Assembly: GCF_036404135.1 (NCBI RefSeq)
Contig: NZ_DASWPE010000022.1
Span: 1 to 64,000, forward strand
From: Rhodopseudomonas_A sp036404135
GTDB lineage: Bacteria; Pseudomonadota; Alphaproteobacteria; Rhizobiales; Xanthobacteraceae
Length of the DNA stretch: 64,000 nt
Direction of reading: 5' to 3'
Shown: positions 9,029 through 17,072 of the stretch, in pieces
Layout: every line of letters starts with the position of its first letter
Position numbering within the stretch: position 1 is the stretch's first letter
The notes under the pieces: generated by a model
Database searches by the model: none
Seen by the model: the letters and a program-made list of their open reading frames with translations, nothing else
Told to the model about the DNA's origin: nothing
Program-made: the position numbers and the translations under genes

Positions 9029-9472
9029 ATGCGTCGTGTCATTGTGATAGCGGCAGCGGGCCTCGGCTTGGCTGGCTGTTCGTCGTTTTCGTTGGATGCC
9101 TTCAAATCGGCTCCGCCCCCAGTGACCGTGCAACTGGATTCGGTCCCGCAAGGCGCGGATGCCCGCACCTCGGCCGGACCGAGCTGCAAGACGCCCTGCT
9201 CCGTTGAGGTGCCGGCCGCCGAGAATTTCAGCGTGACCTTCACGCTGCCCAAATTCCAGACCGCGACGGTGCCGGTCACGGTGACCCGGACGCCCGGCGA
9301 TTTCGCTTCGCCGCCGACCACGACCATCGATCCCAACCCGGTGGTGGCCGAGCTGCAGCCATTGGGGCCGGTCAAGAAAGCCAAGAACGTCCGCAAGCGG
9401 AAGCCGAAGCCGGCCGCCGCAGCGCCCGCCGAATCGCCGTTCCCGCAGCCCGAGGCCGCCCCGGCGCGCTGA
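9029..9472 (+). CDS. Small lipoprotein with PEGA-like segment and basic Pro/Ala-rich tail
   Basis: A 147-residue predicted lipoprotein. The signal peptide ends in the lipobox LAGC at residues 14-17, so the mature protein starts at Cys17. The central part (VTVQLDSVPQGADARTS ... TPCSVEVPA) resembles a PEGA-type beta domain, in which a two-Cys segment precedes the strand; this assignment is tentative. The C-terminal 40 residues are Lys/Arg then Pro/Ala-rich (KKAKNVRKRKPKP), perhaps contacting peptidoglycan or other anionic polymers. It is monocistronic, with a CtrA-type box upstream. Function unknown. Confidence 0.8.
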   Translation: MRRVIVIAAAGLGLAGCSSFSLDAFKSAPPPVTVQLDSVPQGADARTSAGPSCKTPCSVEVPAAENFSVTFTLPKFQTATVPVTVTRTPGDFASPPTTTIDPNPVVAELQPLGPVKKAKNVRKRKPKPAAAAPAESPFPQPEAAPAR

Positions 9473-9579
9473 CGGTTCCGCGCCGCAACGCAGCATAGCT
9501 GTGCGATTGTGCGCAGCTGTGGTCGTGCCTACATTACGCAAGCAGCGCCGGATCGGCGGCGACCGTAAGGGCATAACCA

Positions 9580-10614
9580 ATGATCGGATCGACGCGGACT
9601 GCAACGGCCCCGGGCGGATCGGTGATGACCGACCCGTTCGGCCGCGCGATCAACTATTTGCGGGTCTCGATCACCGACCGCTGCGATCTGCGCTGCGTCT
9701 ATTGCATGTCCGAGGACATGACTTTCCTGCCGCGGGCCGACCTGCTGACGCTGGAAGAGCTCGGCCGGCTGTGCTCGGCGTTCATCGCCAAGGGCGTCAA
9801 AAAGTTGCGGCTAACTGGTGGCGAGCCGCTGGTCCGCCGCAACATGATGTCGCTGGTGCGATCGCTGTCGCGCCACCTGCAGACCGGCGCGCTGAACGAA
9901 CTGACGCTCACCACCAACGGCTCGCAGCTCGAGCGCTACGCCGCCGAGCTCGCCGACTGCGGCATCCGCCGCATCAACGTTTCGCTCGACACCCTTGACC
10001 CGGCAAAGTTTCGCGCCATCACCCGCTGGGGCGATCTTGGCAAGGTGCTCTCAGGCATTGACGCTGCGCGAAAAGCCGGGCTTGCGGTGAAGATCAACGC
10101 GGTGGCGCTGAAGAACGTCAACGAGGACGAGATTCCCTCGCTGATGGAATGGGCGCATGGCGCCGGCATGGCGCTGACCTTGATCGAGGTGATGCCGCTC
10201 GGCGAGATCGGCGAAGGCCGCATCGACCAATACGTGCCGCTGTCGCTGCTGCGCGCCCGGCTCGCCAGCCACTACACGCTGATCGATCTCGACGACAACA
10301 GCGGCGGCCCCGCCCGCTACGTCCGGGTCAGCGAGACCGGCGGCAAGCTCGGCTTCATCACGCCGATGACGCATAATTTCTGCGAATCCTGCAACCGCGT
10401 GCGCGTCACCTGCACCGGCACGCTGCACACCTGCCTCGGCCACGAGGATGCCGCGGACCTGCGCCGGCCGCTGCGCGCCTCGGAGAGCGACGACTTGCTC
10501 AGCGCAGCGATCGACCGCGCCATCGGGCTGAAGCCGAAGGGTCACGACTTCATCATCGATCGCCAGCACAACCGGCCCAGCGTCAGCCGGCATATGAGCG
10601 TCACCGGCGGCTAG
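9580..10614 (+). CDS. moaA: GTP 3',8-cyclase (molybdenum cofactor biosynthesis)
   Basis: A radical SAM enzyme that converts GTP to the 3',8-cyclo intermediate in the first step of molybdopterin synthesis. The SAM cluster motif is CDLRCVYC in ITDRCDLRCVYCM. The second cluster is bound by FCESCNRVRVTC and a later Cys in HTCLGH. The protein ends VTGG, the conserved C-terminal Gly-Gly tail required in MoaA. It has 344 residues. The ATG at 9580 has a gtaaggg upstream; a later ATG (MTDPFGR, 9625) is the common start in relatives and is also possible. moaC is not adjacent. Confidence 0.96.
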   Translation: MIGSTRTATAPGGSVMTDPFGRAINYLRVSITDRCDLRCVYCMSEDMTFLPRADLLTLEELGRLCSAFIAKGVKKLRLTGGEPLVRRNMMSLVRSLSRHLQTGALNELTLTTNGSQLERYAAELADCGIRRINVSLDTLDPAKFRAITRWGDLGKVLSGIDAARKAGLAVKINAVALKNVNEDEIPSLMEWAHGAGMALTLIEVMPLGEIGEGRIDQYVPLSLLRARLASHYTLIDLDDNSGGPARYVRVSETGGKLGFITPMTHNFCESCNRVRVTCTGTLHTCLGHEDAADLRRPLRASESDDLLSAAIDRAIGLKPKGHDFIIDRQHNRPSVSRHMSVTGG

Positions 10615-10767
10615 GCCAGCCCGCCGCGCCCTTGGCCACCGCATAACAGCTTGATCTTGCGTTCAATTGTCGAATTTCCAATTGACGGCGAGAAGCCGCG
10701 CTGAAATGGTGCCTCCGCTTCGCAATTCCCGCCCGTCAATCGGGGAGGCAAATCGGGAGGTCGCACA

Positions 10768-11364
10768 TTGCAGGCATTGCTTGGGGTGAGCCGGGCGATC
10801 GACGCGTTCAACACGCTGATCGGTCGATGGGTGTCCTGGCTGATCGTGGTCGCGGTGGTGATTTCAGCGACCAACGCGATCATCCGCAAGATCTTCGACG
10901 TGTCGTCGAATTCGTTCCTGGAATTGCAGTGGGTGTTGTTCAGCGTGGTGTTCCTGCTGTGCTCGCCCTGGACGTTGCTCAACAACGAACACATCCGCAT
11001 CGACATCATCAATCATTCGCTGCCGCTGAAGCTGCGCGGCTGGATCGACATGATCGGCCACGTGCTGTTCCTGCTGCCGTTCACGCTGATCCTGCTCTAC
11101 ATGTCGGTGCCGTTCTTCCTCACCTCGCTGCACCAGAACGAACAATCGTTCAGCGCCGGCGGCCTGCCGCAATGGCCGGCGAAGTCGCTGATCATGGTGG
11201 CCTGCGTGCTTTTGCTGCTGCAGGGCATCTCCGAGATCATCAAGCGCGCCGCGATGATGCGCGGCATCATCCCGGATTCTAACGCATCGGCGATCAGCGC
11301 GCACCGCGCCGCCGAACTGGAAGCCGAACGGCTGGCCGCCGTGATCGCCGGCGAAAAACACTGA
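10768..11364 (+). CDS. TRAP transporter small permease (DctQ type)
   Basis: This 198-residue protein has four transmembrane helices, the usual topology of the TRAP small membrane subunit, and the DctQ signature region LQWVLFSVVFLLCSPWTLL followed by NEHIRIDII. The start is a TTG at 10768, chosen because a strong gggagg lies seven bases before it and no in-frame ATG fits the N-terminal helix. It precedes the large permease gene by 34 bases. The matching solute-binding gene is probably the one at 15786-16874, which is separated from this pair. Confidence 0.9.
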   Translation: MQALLGVSRAIDAFNTLIGRWVSWLIVVAVVISATNAIIRKIFDVSSNSFLELQWVLFSVVFLLCSPWTLLNNEHIRIDIINHSLPLKLRGWIDMIGHVLFLLPFTLILLYMSVPFFLTSLHQNEQSFSAGGLPQWPAKSLIMVACVLLLLQGISEIIKRAAMMRGIIPDSNASAISAHRAAELEAERLAAVIAGEKH

Positions 11365-11398
11365 ACCATCCTGGTCATCGAACGGAAGGCAAATCTGA

Positions 11399-13237
11399 AT
11401 GACTGCGATGTTCATTCACTACATGGCGCCGATCATGTTCGCGTCGCTGGTGCTGTTTCTGCTGCTCGGCTATCCGGTGGCGTTCTCGCTGGCGGCCAAC
11501 GGCCTATTGTACGCCTTCATCGGCATCGAGCTCGGACTGTTCCGCCCCGACTTCCTGCAGGCGCTGCCAGAGCGCGTCTACGGCGTGATGAACAACGACA
11601 CCTTGCTGGCGATTCCGTTCTTCACCTTCATGGGGCTGGTGCTGGAGCGATCCGGCATGGCCGAGGATCTATTGGAAACCATCGGGCAATTGTTCGGCTC
11701 GATTCGCGGCGGCATCGCCTATGCCGTGGTGTTCGTCGGCGCATTGCTCGCCGCCACCACCGGCGTGGTCGCCGCCTCGGTGATTTCGATGGGGCTGATC
11801 TCGCTGCCGATCATGCTGCGCTACGGCTACGACCGTCGCGTCGCCACCGGGGTGATCGCCGCCTCCGGCACGCTGGCGCAGATCATCCCGCCGTCGCTGG
11901 TCTTGATCGTGATGGCCGACCAGCTCGGCCGCTCGGTCGGCGACATGTACGAAGGCGCGTTCATTCCCGGCATCGTGCTGGCGCTGCTTTACGCGGTCTA
12001 CATTTTCATCGTCTCGCTGGTCGCGCCGAAGGCGGTGCCCGGGCTGCCGCTGGAAGCGCAGACGCTGCGCGAATTGGAGACCGCGAAACATCCCTTGATC
12101 CTGCCGCTGGCGGCACTGTCGGCGGCGGCCGCGGCGTATTTCTTCGTGGTCCATGTCGGGCTGTTCGACTGGACGCAGCCCGCGTTCGACAAATTCGGGC
12201 TCGGCCGGCTGGTGTTGCAGGGCTTCTGGTTCGTCATTCTGCTCGGAATTCTGACGCGGCCGTTTATCGGCATCATCCGCACCATGACGATGTCGCTATT
12301 CCTGGTGGTGGTCGGCTCCACTGCGCTGGGGATCGTGGCGATGAGCTTCACCGACGTGAAATCCGGCGCCGACTACGTGGTGCTGACGATGTCGATCACG
12401 GTGGCGCTGTCGTTCGTGCTGGCGCTGCTCAACCACGTGGCGCGGTTGAAGCTGCTGTCGAAGCTCGCCGAACAGGTGGTGTTCGTGATGGTGCCGCCGC
12501 TCGGGCTGATCTTCCTGGTGCTCGGCACCATCTTCATCGGGGTGGCCACGCCGACCGAGGGCGGCGCGATGGGCGCCGCCGGCGCGATGATCCTGGCGCT
12601 GATGAAGGGCCGGCTGACCTTCGATCTGACCAAGCAGGCGACTGAGGCCACCGCAAAACTCTCCGCCTTCGTGGTGTTCATCCTGGTCGGCGCGCGGGTG
12701 TTCTCGCTGACCTTCTACGGCGTCGACGGCCATCGCTGGGTCGAGGAGCTGTTGGTCGGGCTGCCCGGCGGCCAGGTCGGCTTCCTGATCTTCGTCAACG
12801 CCTTCGTGTTCATCCTGGCGTTCTTCCTCGACTTCTTCGAGCTCGCCTTCATCGTGATTCCGCTGCTCGGACCCGCGGCGGAAAAACTCGGCATCGATCT
12901 GATCTGGTTCGGCGTGATGCTCGGCGTCAACATGCAGACCTCGTTCATGCATCCGCCGTTCGGGTTTGCGCTGTTCTATCTGCGCTCGGTGGCGCCGAAG
13001 GAATCCTACATCGACCGCGTCAGCGGCAAGCGCATGGCGCCGGTCACCACCGGGCAGATCTATTGGGGCTCGGTGCCGTTCGTGATCATCCAGCTGATCA
13101 TGGTCGGGCTGGTGATCGCGTTCCCGGCGATGGTGATGCACTACAAGGGCGCGGCCTCCAATGTCGATCCCTCCAAGATCGAATTCGACCTGCCGCCGAT
13201 GGACCAGGCGCCGCTGGATTTCGGACCGTCGAAATAA
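11399..13237 (+). CDS. TRAP transporter large permease, long FcbT3-like form (DctM)
   Basis: This 612-residue membrane protein is the sodium-coupled large subunit of a TRAP importer. The first conserved block includes LGYPVAFSLAANGLLYAFIG and TFMGLVLERSGMAEDLLETI. The second contains the ATPTEGGAMGAAGAMIL motif. It is about 180 residues longer than ordinary DctM proteins because extra transmembrane segments are inserted between the halves (about residues 220-350). This is a feature of the mannitol/chloroaromatic (FcbT3) subgroup. It lies 34 bases behind dctQ. Substrate probably an organic acid; not determinable here. Confidence 0.92.
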   Translation: MTAMFIHYMAPIMFASLVLFLLLGYPVAFSLAANGLLYAFIGIELGLFRPDFLQALPERVYGVMNNDTLLAIPFFTFMGLVLERSGMAEDLLETIGQLFGSIRGGIAYAVVFVGALLAATTGVVAASVISMGLISLPIMLRYGYDRRVATGVIAASGTLAQIIPPSLVLIVMADQLGRSVGDMYEGAFIPGIVLALLYAVYIFIVSLVAPKAVPGLPLEAQTLRELETAKHPLILPLAALSAAAAAYFFVVHVGLFDWTQPAFDKFGLGRLVLQGFWFVILLGILTRPFIGIIRTMTMSLFLVVVGSTALGIVAMSFTDVKSGADYVVLTMSITVALSFVLALLNHVARLKLLSKLAEQVVFVMVPPLGLIFLVLGTIFIGVATPTEGGAMGAAGAMILALMKGRLTFDLTKQATEATAKLSAFVVFILVGARVFSLTFYGVDGHRWVEELLVGLPGGQVGFLIFVNAFVFILAFFLDFFELAFIVIPLLGPAAEKLGIDLIWFGVMLGVNMQTSFMHPPFGFALFYLRSVAPKESYIDRVSGKRMAPVTTGQIYWGSVPFVIIQLIMVGLVIAFPAMVMHYKGAASNVDPSKIEFDLPPMDQAPLDFGPSK

Positions 13238-13322
13238 CGGACGTGCGTAGGCTCGTCGCGTCGTCGGCCCGTCATCCTGAGAGTCTGACCGAAATAGCAG
13301 CGAAAAAAATCAGGGTTTTTGT

Positions 13323-13427
13323 CATTGCGAGCCGAGGCCGGCGCGCAGCGCCGAACGAACAGCGAAGCAATCCAGCGCCTTCATGCGTGGCCCTGGATTG
13401 CTTCGTCGCAACAGCTCCTCGCAATGA
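13323..13427. repeat. cattgcgag-type dispersed palindromic repeat, copy 1
   Basis: The element begins cattgcgag and ends ctcgcaatga, with an inner perfect 12-base inverted repeat gaagcaatccag (13364-13375) and ctggattgcttc (13393-13404). Its reverse complement closely matches the elements at 19469-19573 and 56160-56268, so it is the same family in the opposite orientation. Confidence 0.85.
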
Positions 13428-13511
13428 AGGGGCTAATGCCTGATTTCATTGATCGCTTTTTGAATCGGACTCTGAGGTGCCGCTGCGACGGCGCCGTGCG
13501 CCGTCGCAGCG

Positions 13512-13581
13512 GCCTCGAAGGATGACCGAATGCGTGGCTCATCCTTCGAGGCCTGATCTGCGCGCGACGCGCACAGATCAG
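13512..13581. repeat. Tandem hairpins of a second dispersed repeat type
   Basis: Two hairpins lie back to back. The first has perfect arms gcctcgaaggatga (13512-13525) and its complement (13539-13552). The second has arms ctgatctgcgcg and cgcacagatcag with one mismatch (about 13554-13581). The motif gaaggatgag is common in intergenic DNA of this bacterial group, from memory. No coding potential is visible. Confidence 0.7.
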
Positions 13582-13690
13582 GCGCCTCAGGATGACGCGC
13601 CGGGGGCTGAGGCGTAGACTTCCCCACACCTGCAGCGCGCTGGCCCAACTATCAAGAAAGACCGCGCGCAGCAGCGTCGGGCGCAATCGC

Positions 13691-14329
13691 TCAGGCGTAG
13701 GGCGAGCCTGCCATCGCCGCTTTAACACCGTGGGTTGCCTTATCGATCAAGGCGAGAAAGGTAGCGTTCGCCCGCGCTGTCTCGCGGGTCTGCCGAAAGG
13801 TGCGATGCGCCTCGATGAAAGCCACCGTCCACGTCGCCAACAGCAGGCCGGCTGCCAGATGCGCGTCGGGATCGGCGGGGTCGCGTCCGACGCATTCGGC
13901 GAGCGCCAGCGCGACGACGTGAGCGAGTTCGTCGCGGATCGCCCTGGCCCGCGCCTTCAAGGTTTCGCTGGCCTCGACCGCCGCGATGAAGCCTTGGCTC
14001 CTGGCGGAAAATGCGACGGCGGGGCTTTGTTCGGCGATCAGCCGATGCGCGAGCAGACGATAGGCCTCGATCGGAGCGACGCCGGGCTCGCGCTGCCGCA
14101 AGGCGTCGCGCAGCATCTCGCGCGCCTCTGCGTCGCGATCGAAGAACATGTCCTCCTTGCGGGGGAAGTGATTGAACACCGTCATCCGTCCAACGTCGGC
14201 GGCGGCCGCGATGTCATCCACCGTCACCTGATCGAAGCCCCGCGCAATGAACAGCCGGGTGGCGGCGTCGGAGATGCCTTGTCGCGTGACGGCGCGCTTC
14301 CGAGCCCGACGATCAGTTGGAATTGACAT
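13691..14329 (-). CDS. TetR family transcriptional regulator
   Basis: The 212-residue protein has an N-terminal TetR helix-turn-helix: RQGISDAATRLFIARGF, VDDIAAAADV and MTVFNHFPRKEDMF, with the conserved YxHFxxKE pattern as FNHFPRKE. The rest is the ligand-binding and dimer domain. The ATG at 14329 (MSIPTDRR) is preferred over a GTG three codons earlier. It is divergent from the MFS efflux gene at 14506, the classic TetR/TetA layout. An AT-rich inverted repeat 26 bases upstream of its start is the likely operator, so autoregulation and repression of the pump are expected. Confidence 0.92.
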   Translation of the reverse strand: MSIPTDRRARKRAVTRQGISDAATRLFIARGFDQVTVDDIAAAADVGRMTVFNHFPRKEDMFFDRDAEAREMLRDALRQREPGVAPIEAYRLLAHRLIAEQSPAVAFSARSQGFIAAVEASETLKARARAIRDELAHVVALALAECVGRDPADPDAHLAAGLLLATWTVAFIEAHRTFRQTRETARANATFLALIDKATHGVKAAMAGSPYA

Positions 14330-14354
14330 GCAGCCCACGATGCCCTAGTTAAAC

Positions 14355-14384
14355 TATACTGAGTATATATTGGAATTCAGTATA
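14355..14384. promoter_or_regulatory. Probable TetR operator and promoter region
   Basis: In this AT-rich island, tatactga (14355-14362) pairs with tcagtata (14377-14384). The left part is itself a 13-base palindrome, tatactgagtata. The island lies between the divergent tetR and MFS start codons and is the only low-GC stretch there. This fits a repressor site overlapping the promoters. The MFS leader is then about 120 bases long. Confidence 0.65.
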
Positions 14385-14505
14385 TGAAAATTCAAACGCG
14401 GAATCAAGCCGATGATGGGATGGGCGCAGCCGAAACCCCGGCCATCCCGGCGCCGACCAGGGGCGGCGCCCGCGGCTTGCCGGCGGCTCGCTTGGCAGCT
14501 GCGCG

Positions 14506-15690
14506 ATGAACAGACCCCTGGTCGTTATCTTCGCCGCGCTTTGCCTCGACGCCGCCGGCATCGGCCTGGTGTTCCCTATTCTGCCGCGCCTCCTTGCTGA
14601 AGTGACGCAGAGCCAGAACATTGCACCTTATATCGGAGTGATGACCGCGCTCTATGCGGTGATGCAGTTCATCTTCGCGCCGGTGCTCGGCGCGTTGAGC
14701 GACAACCTCGGCAGGCGTCCGGTGCTGCTGATTTCGCTCGCGGGAGCGGCAATCAATTATGTTGTCCTGGCGTTCGCGCCGCAGCTCTGGATGCTGCTGC
14801 TCGGCCGCGCCATCGCCGGCCTGACCAGCGCCAATGTCTCGGTGGCCATGGCTTACATCACCGACATTTCTTCGGAAGACCAGCGCGCCCGCCGGTTCGG
14901 CCTGTCCAACGCCATGTTCGGCATCGGCTTCATCGTCGGGCCGGTTCTCGGCGGCCTGCTCGGCGATACCTGGCTGCGGCTGCCGTTCATCGCCGCCGCG
15001 GTGCTGAACGCCGGCAATCTGCTGCTGGCCTTGCTGGTCCTGCCGGAGTCGCGCACGCCGGCCCGCCAGAGCATCGATCCGGCGGCCCTCAACCCGCTGC
15101 GACCGCTGCGTTGGGTGTTCTCGATGAAAGGCCTTCTGCCCATCGTCGCGGTATATTTCATCCTGAGCGCCACCGGCGAGGCCTACGGCACCTGCTGGGC
15201 GCTGTGGGGGTTTGACACGTTCCAATGGAACGGAATGTGGATCGGGCTTTCGCTCGGCACCTTCGGCCTCTGCCAGACCCTGGTGCAGGCGTTCCTGCCC
15301 GGCCCGGCCACCCGACTGCTCGGCGAGCGCAGCGCGGTGATCGTCGGAATCGGCTGCGCCTGCGTCGCTCTTGTCGCGCTGGCCTTCGCCAACCAGGGCT
15401 GGATGGTGTTCGTCATCATGCCGGTGTTCGCGCTCGCCGGTATCGGCACGGCGGCGTTTCAAGCCCTGGCCACGCGACAGGTGGATGCGGACCGTCAAGG
15501 TCAGTTGCAAGGCGTGTTGGCCTCGGCGGTCAGCCTGGCTTCCATCGTCGCGCCGCTCGCCTTCTCGACATTCTACTTCGCCGTGCAGAGCGACTGGCCC
15601 GGCGCGATCTGGCTCTCGGTGGTGGTGATCTATGCCATCGCGGTGCCGCTGGTCTTGCTCGGCACCCACACCGCCCGCGCCGCGACATGA
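14506..15690 (+). CDS. MFS efflux transporter, TetA-like (DHA1 family)
   Basis: A 394-residue, 12-helix major facilitator protein. Motif A, the loop between helices 2 and 3, is present as GALSDNLGRRPVLL, and the helix 5 antiporter motif C as GIGFIVGPVLGGLLGD. The strongest resemblance is to the TCR/Tet proton-drug antiporters (for example the LGRAIAGLTSANVSVAMAYI region). It is divergently paired with a tetR gene. The substrate may be tetracycline or another hydrophobic compound; the sequence does not decide it. No strong ribosome site precedes this ATG, so the start is less certain than the gene. Confidence 0.9.
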   Translation: MNRPLVVIFAALCLDAAGIGLVFPILPRLLAEVTQSQNIAPYIGVMTALYAVMQFIFAPVLGALSDNLGRRPVLLISLAGAAINYVVLAFAPQLWMLLLGRAIAGLTSANVSVAMAYITDISSEDQRARRFGLSNAMFGIGFIVGPVLGGLLGDTWLRLPFIAAAVLNAGNLLLALLVLPESRTPARQSIDPAALNPLRPLRWVFSMKGLLPIVAVYFILSATGEAYGTCWALWGFDTFQWNGMWIGLSLGTFGLCQTLVQAFLPGPATRLLGERSAVIVGIGCACVALVALAFANQGWMVFVIMPVFALAGIGTAAFQALATRQVDADRQGQLQGVLASAVSLASIVAPLAFSTFYFAVQSDWPGAIWLSVVVIYAIAVPLVLLGTHTARAAT

Positions 15691-15732
15691 CGGTTATTCG
15701 TGCCCCGTTCCGCGCTGCGCTGCGGCGGTCGC

Positions 15733-15762
15733 AAAAAACGCCCGACCTTGCGGCCGGGCGTT
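15733..15762 (-). terminator. Rho-independent terminator for dctP
   Basis: Read on the minus strand, a GC-rich stem (arms aacgcccg and cgggcgtt) is followed directly by a run of six T. It lies about 25 bases past the dctP stop codon. It could also slow transcription of the converging MFS gene. Confidence 0.75.
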
Positions 15763-15785
15763 CGTCGTCGGTGATGCGGCGCTGA

Positions 15786-16874
15786 TCAGCCGCGGGTGCG
15801 CGAGCGGATCATGAAGCTGTCGAAGGTGTATTCGGCGACCTGCCACCACAGATACTGATCGGAGCGGTAGGCCTGCATCGCTTCGATCGCCTTCTTGAAG
15901 TCGGCGTTCTTGGCGGAGATTTCGGCCCACAACTCATTGGTCGCCTTCAGGCAGGCGTCCAGCACCTCGTTGGAGAACGGCCGCAACTGGGTGCCGCCGG
16001 CCACCAGCCGCTTCAGCGCCGGCGGGTTCTGCATGTCGTAGCGCGCCGCCATCCAGCTGTTGGTGGCCTGCGCCGCGTTGGCCAGCACCGACTGATAGCT
16101 CTTCGGCAGCGAGTTGAATTTTTCCAGATTGGCGAAGGCGTGCACGGTCGGGCCGCCTTCCCAGAACCCCGGATAGTAGTAGTACTTCGCGACCTTCTGG
16201 AAGCCGAGCTTTTCGTCGTCATAGGGGCCGACCCATTCGGCGGCGTCGATGGTGCCTTTTTCCAGCGCCGGATAGATATCGCCGCCGGCGATCTGCTGCG
16301 GCACCACGCCGAGCTTCTGCAGCACCTGGCCGGCGATGCCGCCGATGCGGAATTTGAGGCCCGACAGATCGGCCACCGTCTTGATCTCCTTGCGGAACCA
16401 GCCGCCCATCTGGGTCCCGGTGTTGCCGCAGGGAAAGCCGATCAGGCCGTATTTCTTGTAGAACTCGTTGCCGAGCTCCATGCCGCCGCCCTGATACCAC
16501 CAGGAATTCTGCTGCCGCGCGTTGAGGCCGAACGGCACCGAGGCATAGACCGCGAAGGTCGGGTCCTTGCCGACATAGTAGTAGGAGACGGTGTGACTCA
16601 TCTCGACGGTGTTGTTCGAGGTGGCGTCGAGCGCCTGCAGGCCGGGGACGATTTCGCCGGCCGCGAACACCTGGATCTGGAACTTGTTGTCGGTCATCTC
16701 GGCGACTTGCTTGGCGAGATATTCCGCGCCGCCATAGATGGTATCGAGCGATTTCGGGAAGCTCGAGGTCAGCCGCCACTTGATTTCCGGCGACGACTGC
16801 GCAATCGCCGGCGACGCCACCGCGGCCACCGCAGCGCCGGTTGCGGACACTTTCAAAAAGTCACGACGTTTCAT
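15786..16874 (-). CDS. TRAP transporter substrate-binding protein (DctP family, FcbT1-like)
   Basis: A 362-residue periplasmic binding protein. The N-terminus MKRRDFLKVSATGAAVAA is a twin-arginine signal with an Ala-x-Ala site (SPAIAQ). The mature part has the COG4663-like pattern IKWRLTSSFPKSLDTIYGGA, with a GLKFRIGG-type motif carrying the Arg that binds a carboxylate. It belongs to the mannitol/chloroaromatic subgroup, the same subgroup as the long DctM at 11399. The two halves are therefore probably one transporter. It is convergent with dctQM and separated by about 2.5 kb holding tetR and the MFS gene. Confidence 0.9.
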   Translation of the reverse strand: MKRRDFLKVSATGAAVAAVASPAIAQSSPEIKWRLTSSFPKSLDTIYGGAEYLAKQVAEMTDNKFQIQVFAAGEIVPGLQALDATSNNTVEMSHTVSYYYVGKDPTFAVYASVPFGLNARQQNSWWYQGGGMELGNEFYKKYGLIGFPCGNTGTQMGGWFRKEIKTVADLSGLKFRIGGIAGQVLQKLGVVPQQIAGGDIYPALEKGTIDAAEWVGPYDDEKLGFQKVAKYYYYPGFWEGGPTVHAFANLEKFNSLPKSYQSVLANAAQATNSWMAARYDMQNPPALKRLVAGGTQLRPFSNEVLDACLKATNELWAEISAKNADFKKAIEAMQAYRSDQYLWWQVAEYTFDSFMIRSRTRG

Positions 16875-17072
16875 CAAGCCATCTCCTTGTTGCCGGCGTT
16901 TCCCGGAATTTTCCCTTCAGCAGTGTACGACGGCGAGGCCAATCACCACGCCGACGACGCTCTGGTGAGTGGTCTGTACCACGATGTCCGGCTGCGGGAA
17001 AACGCCGCGACGCCGCCGGGCCGCAGCATGCAACCAAAGTCGAATGCAGCCGCAACTGCAGTGCGGAATAAC
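16875..17072. other. Intergenic region upstream of dctP
   Basis: About 200 bases between the apbC stop and the dctP start. It must hold the dctP ribosome site (acaaggaga before the ATG) and probably its promoter. I see no gene or strong palindrome. Confidence 0.4.

Larger units (their letters stand above)
13238..13690. other. Intergenic region carrying two repeat types
   Basis: This 450-base gap separates the TRAP permease gene from the convergent tetR. I see no gene in it. It holds one copy of the cattgcgag-type palindromic repeat and a cluster of other hairpins, listed separately. It may terminate transcription from both sides. Confidence 0.6.

Noticed and set aside
11669..13141. Minus-strand frames rich in His, Asp and Gln opposite dctM
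   Set aside because: This composition is the usual antisense image of a hydrophobic membrane protein gene.
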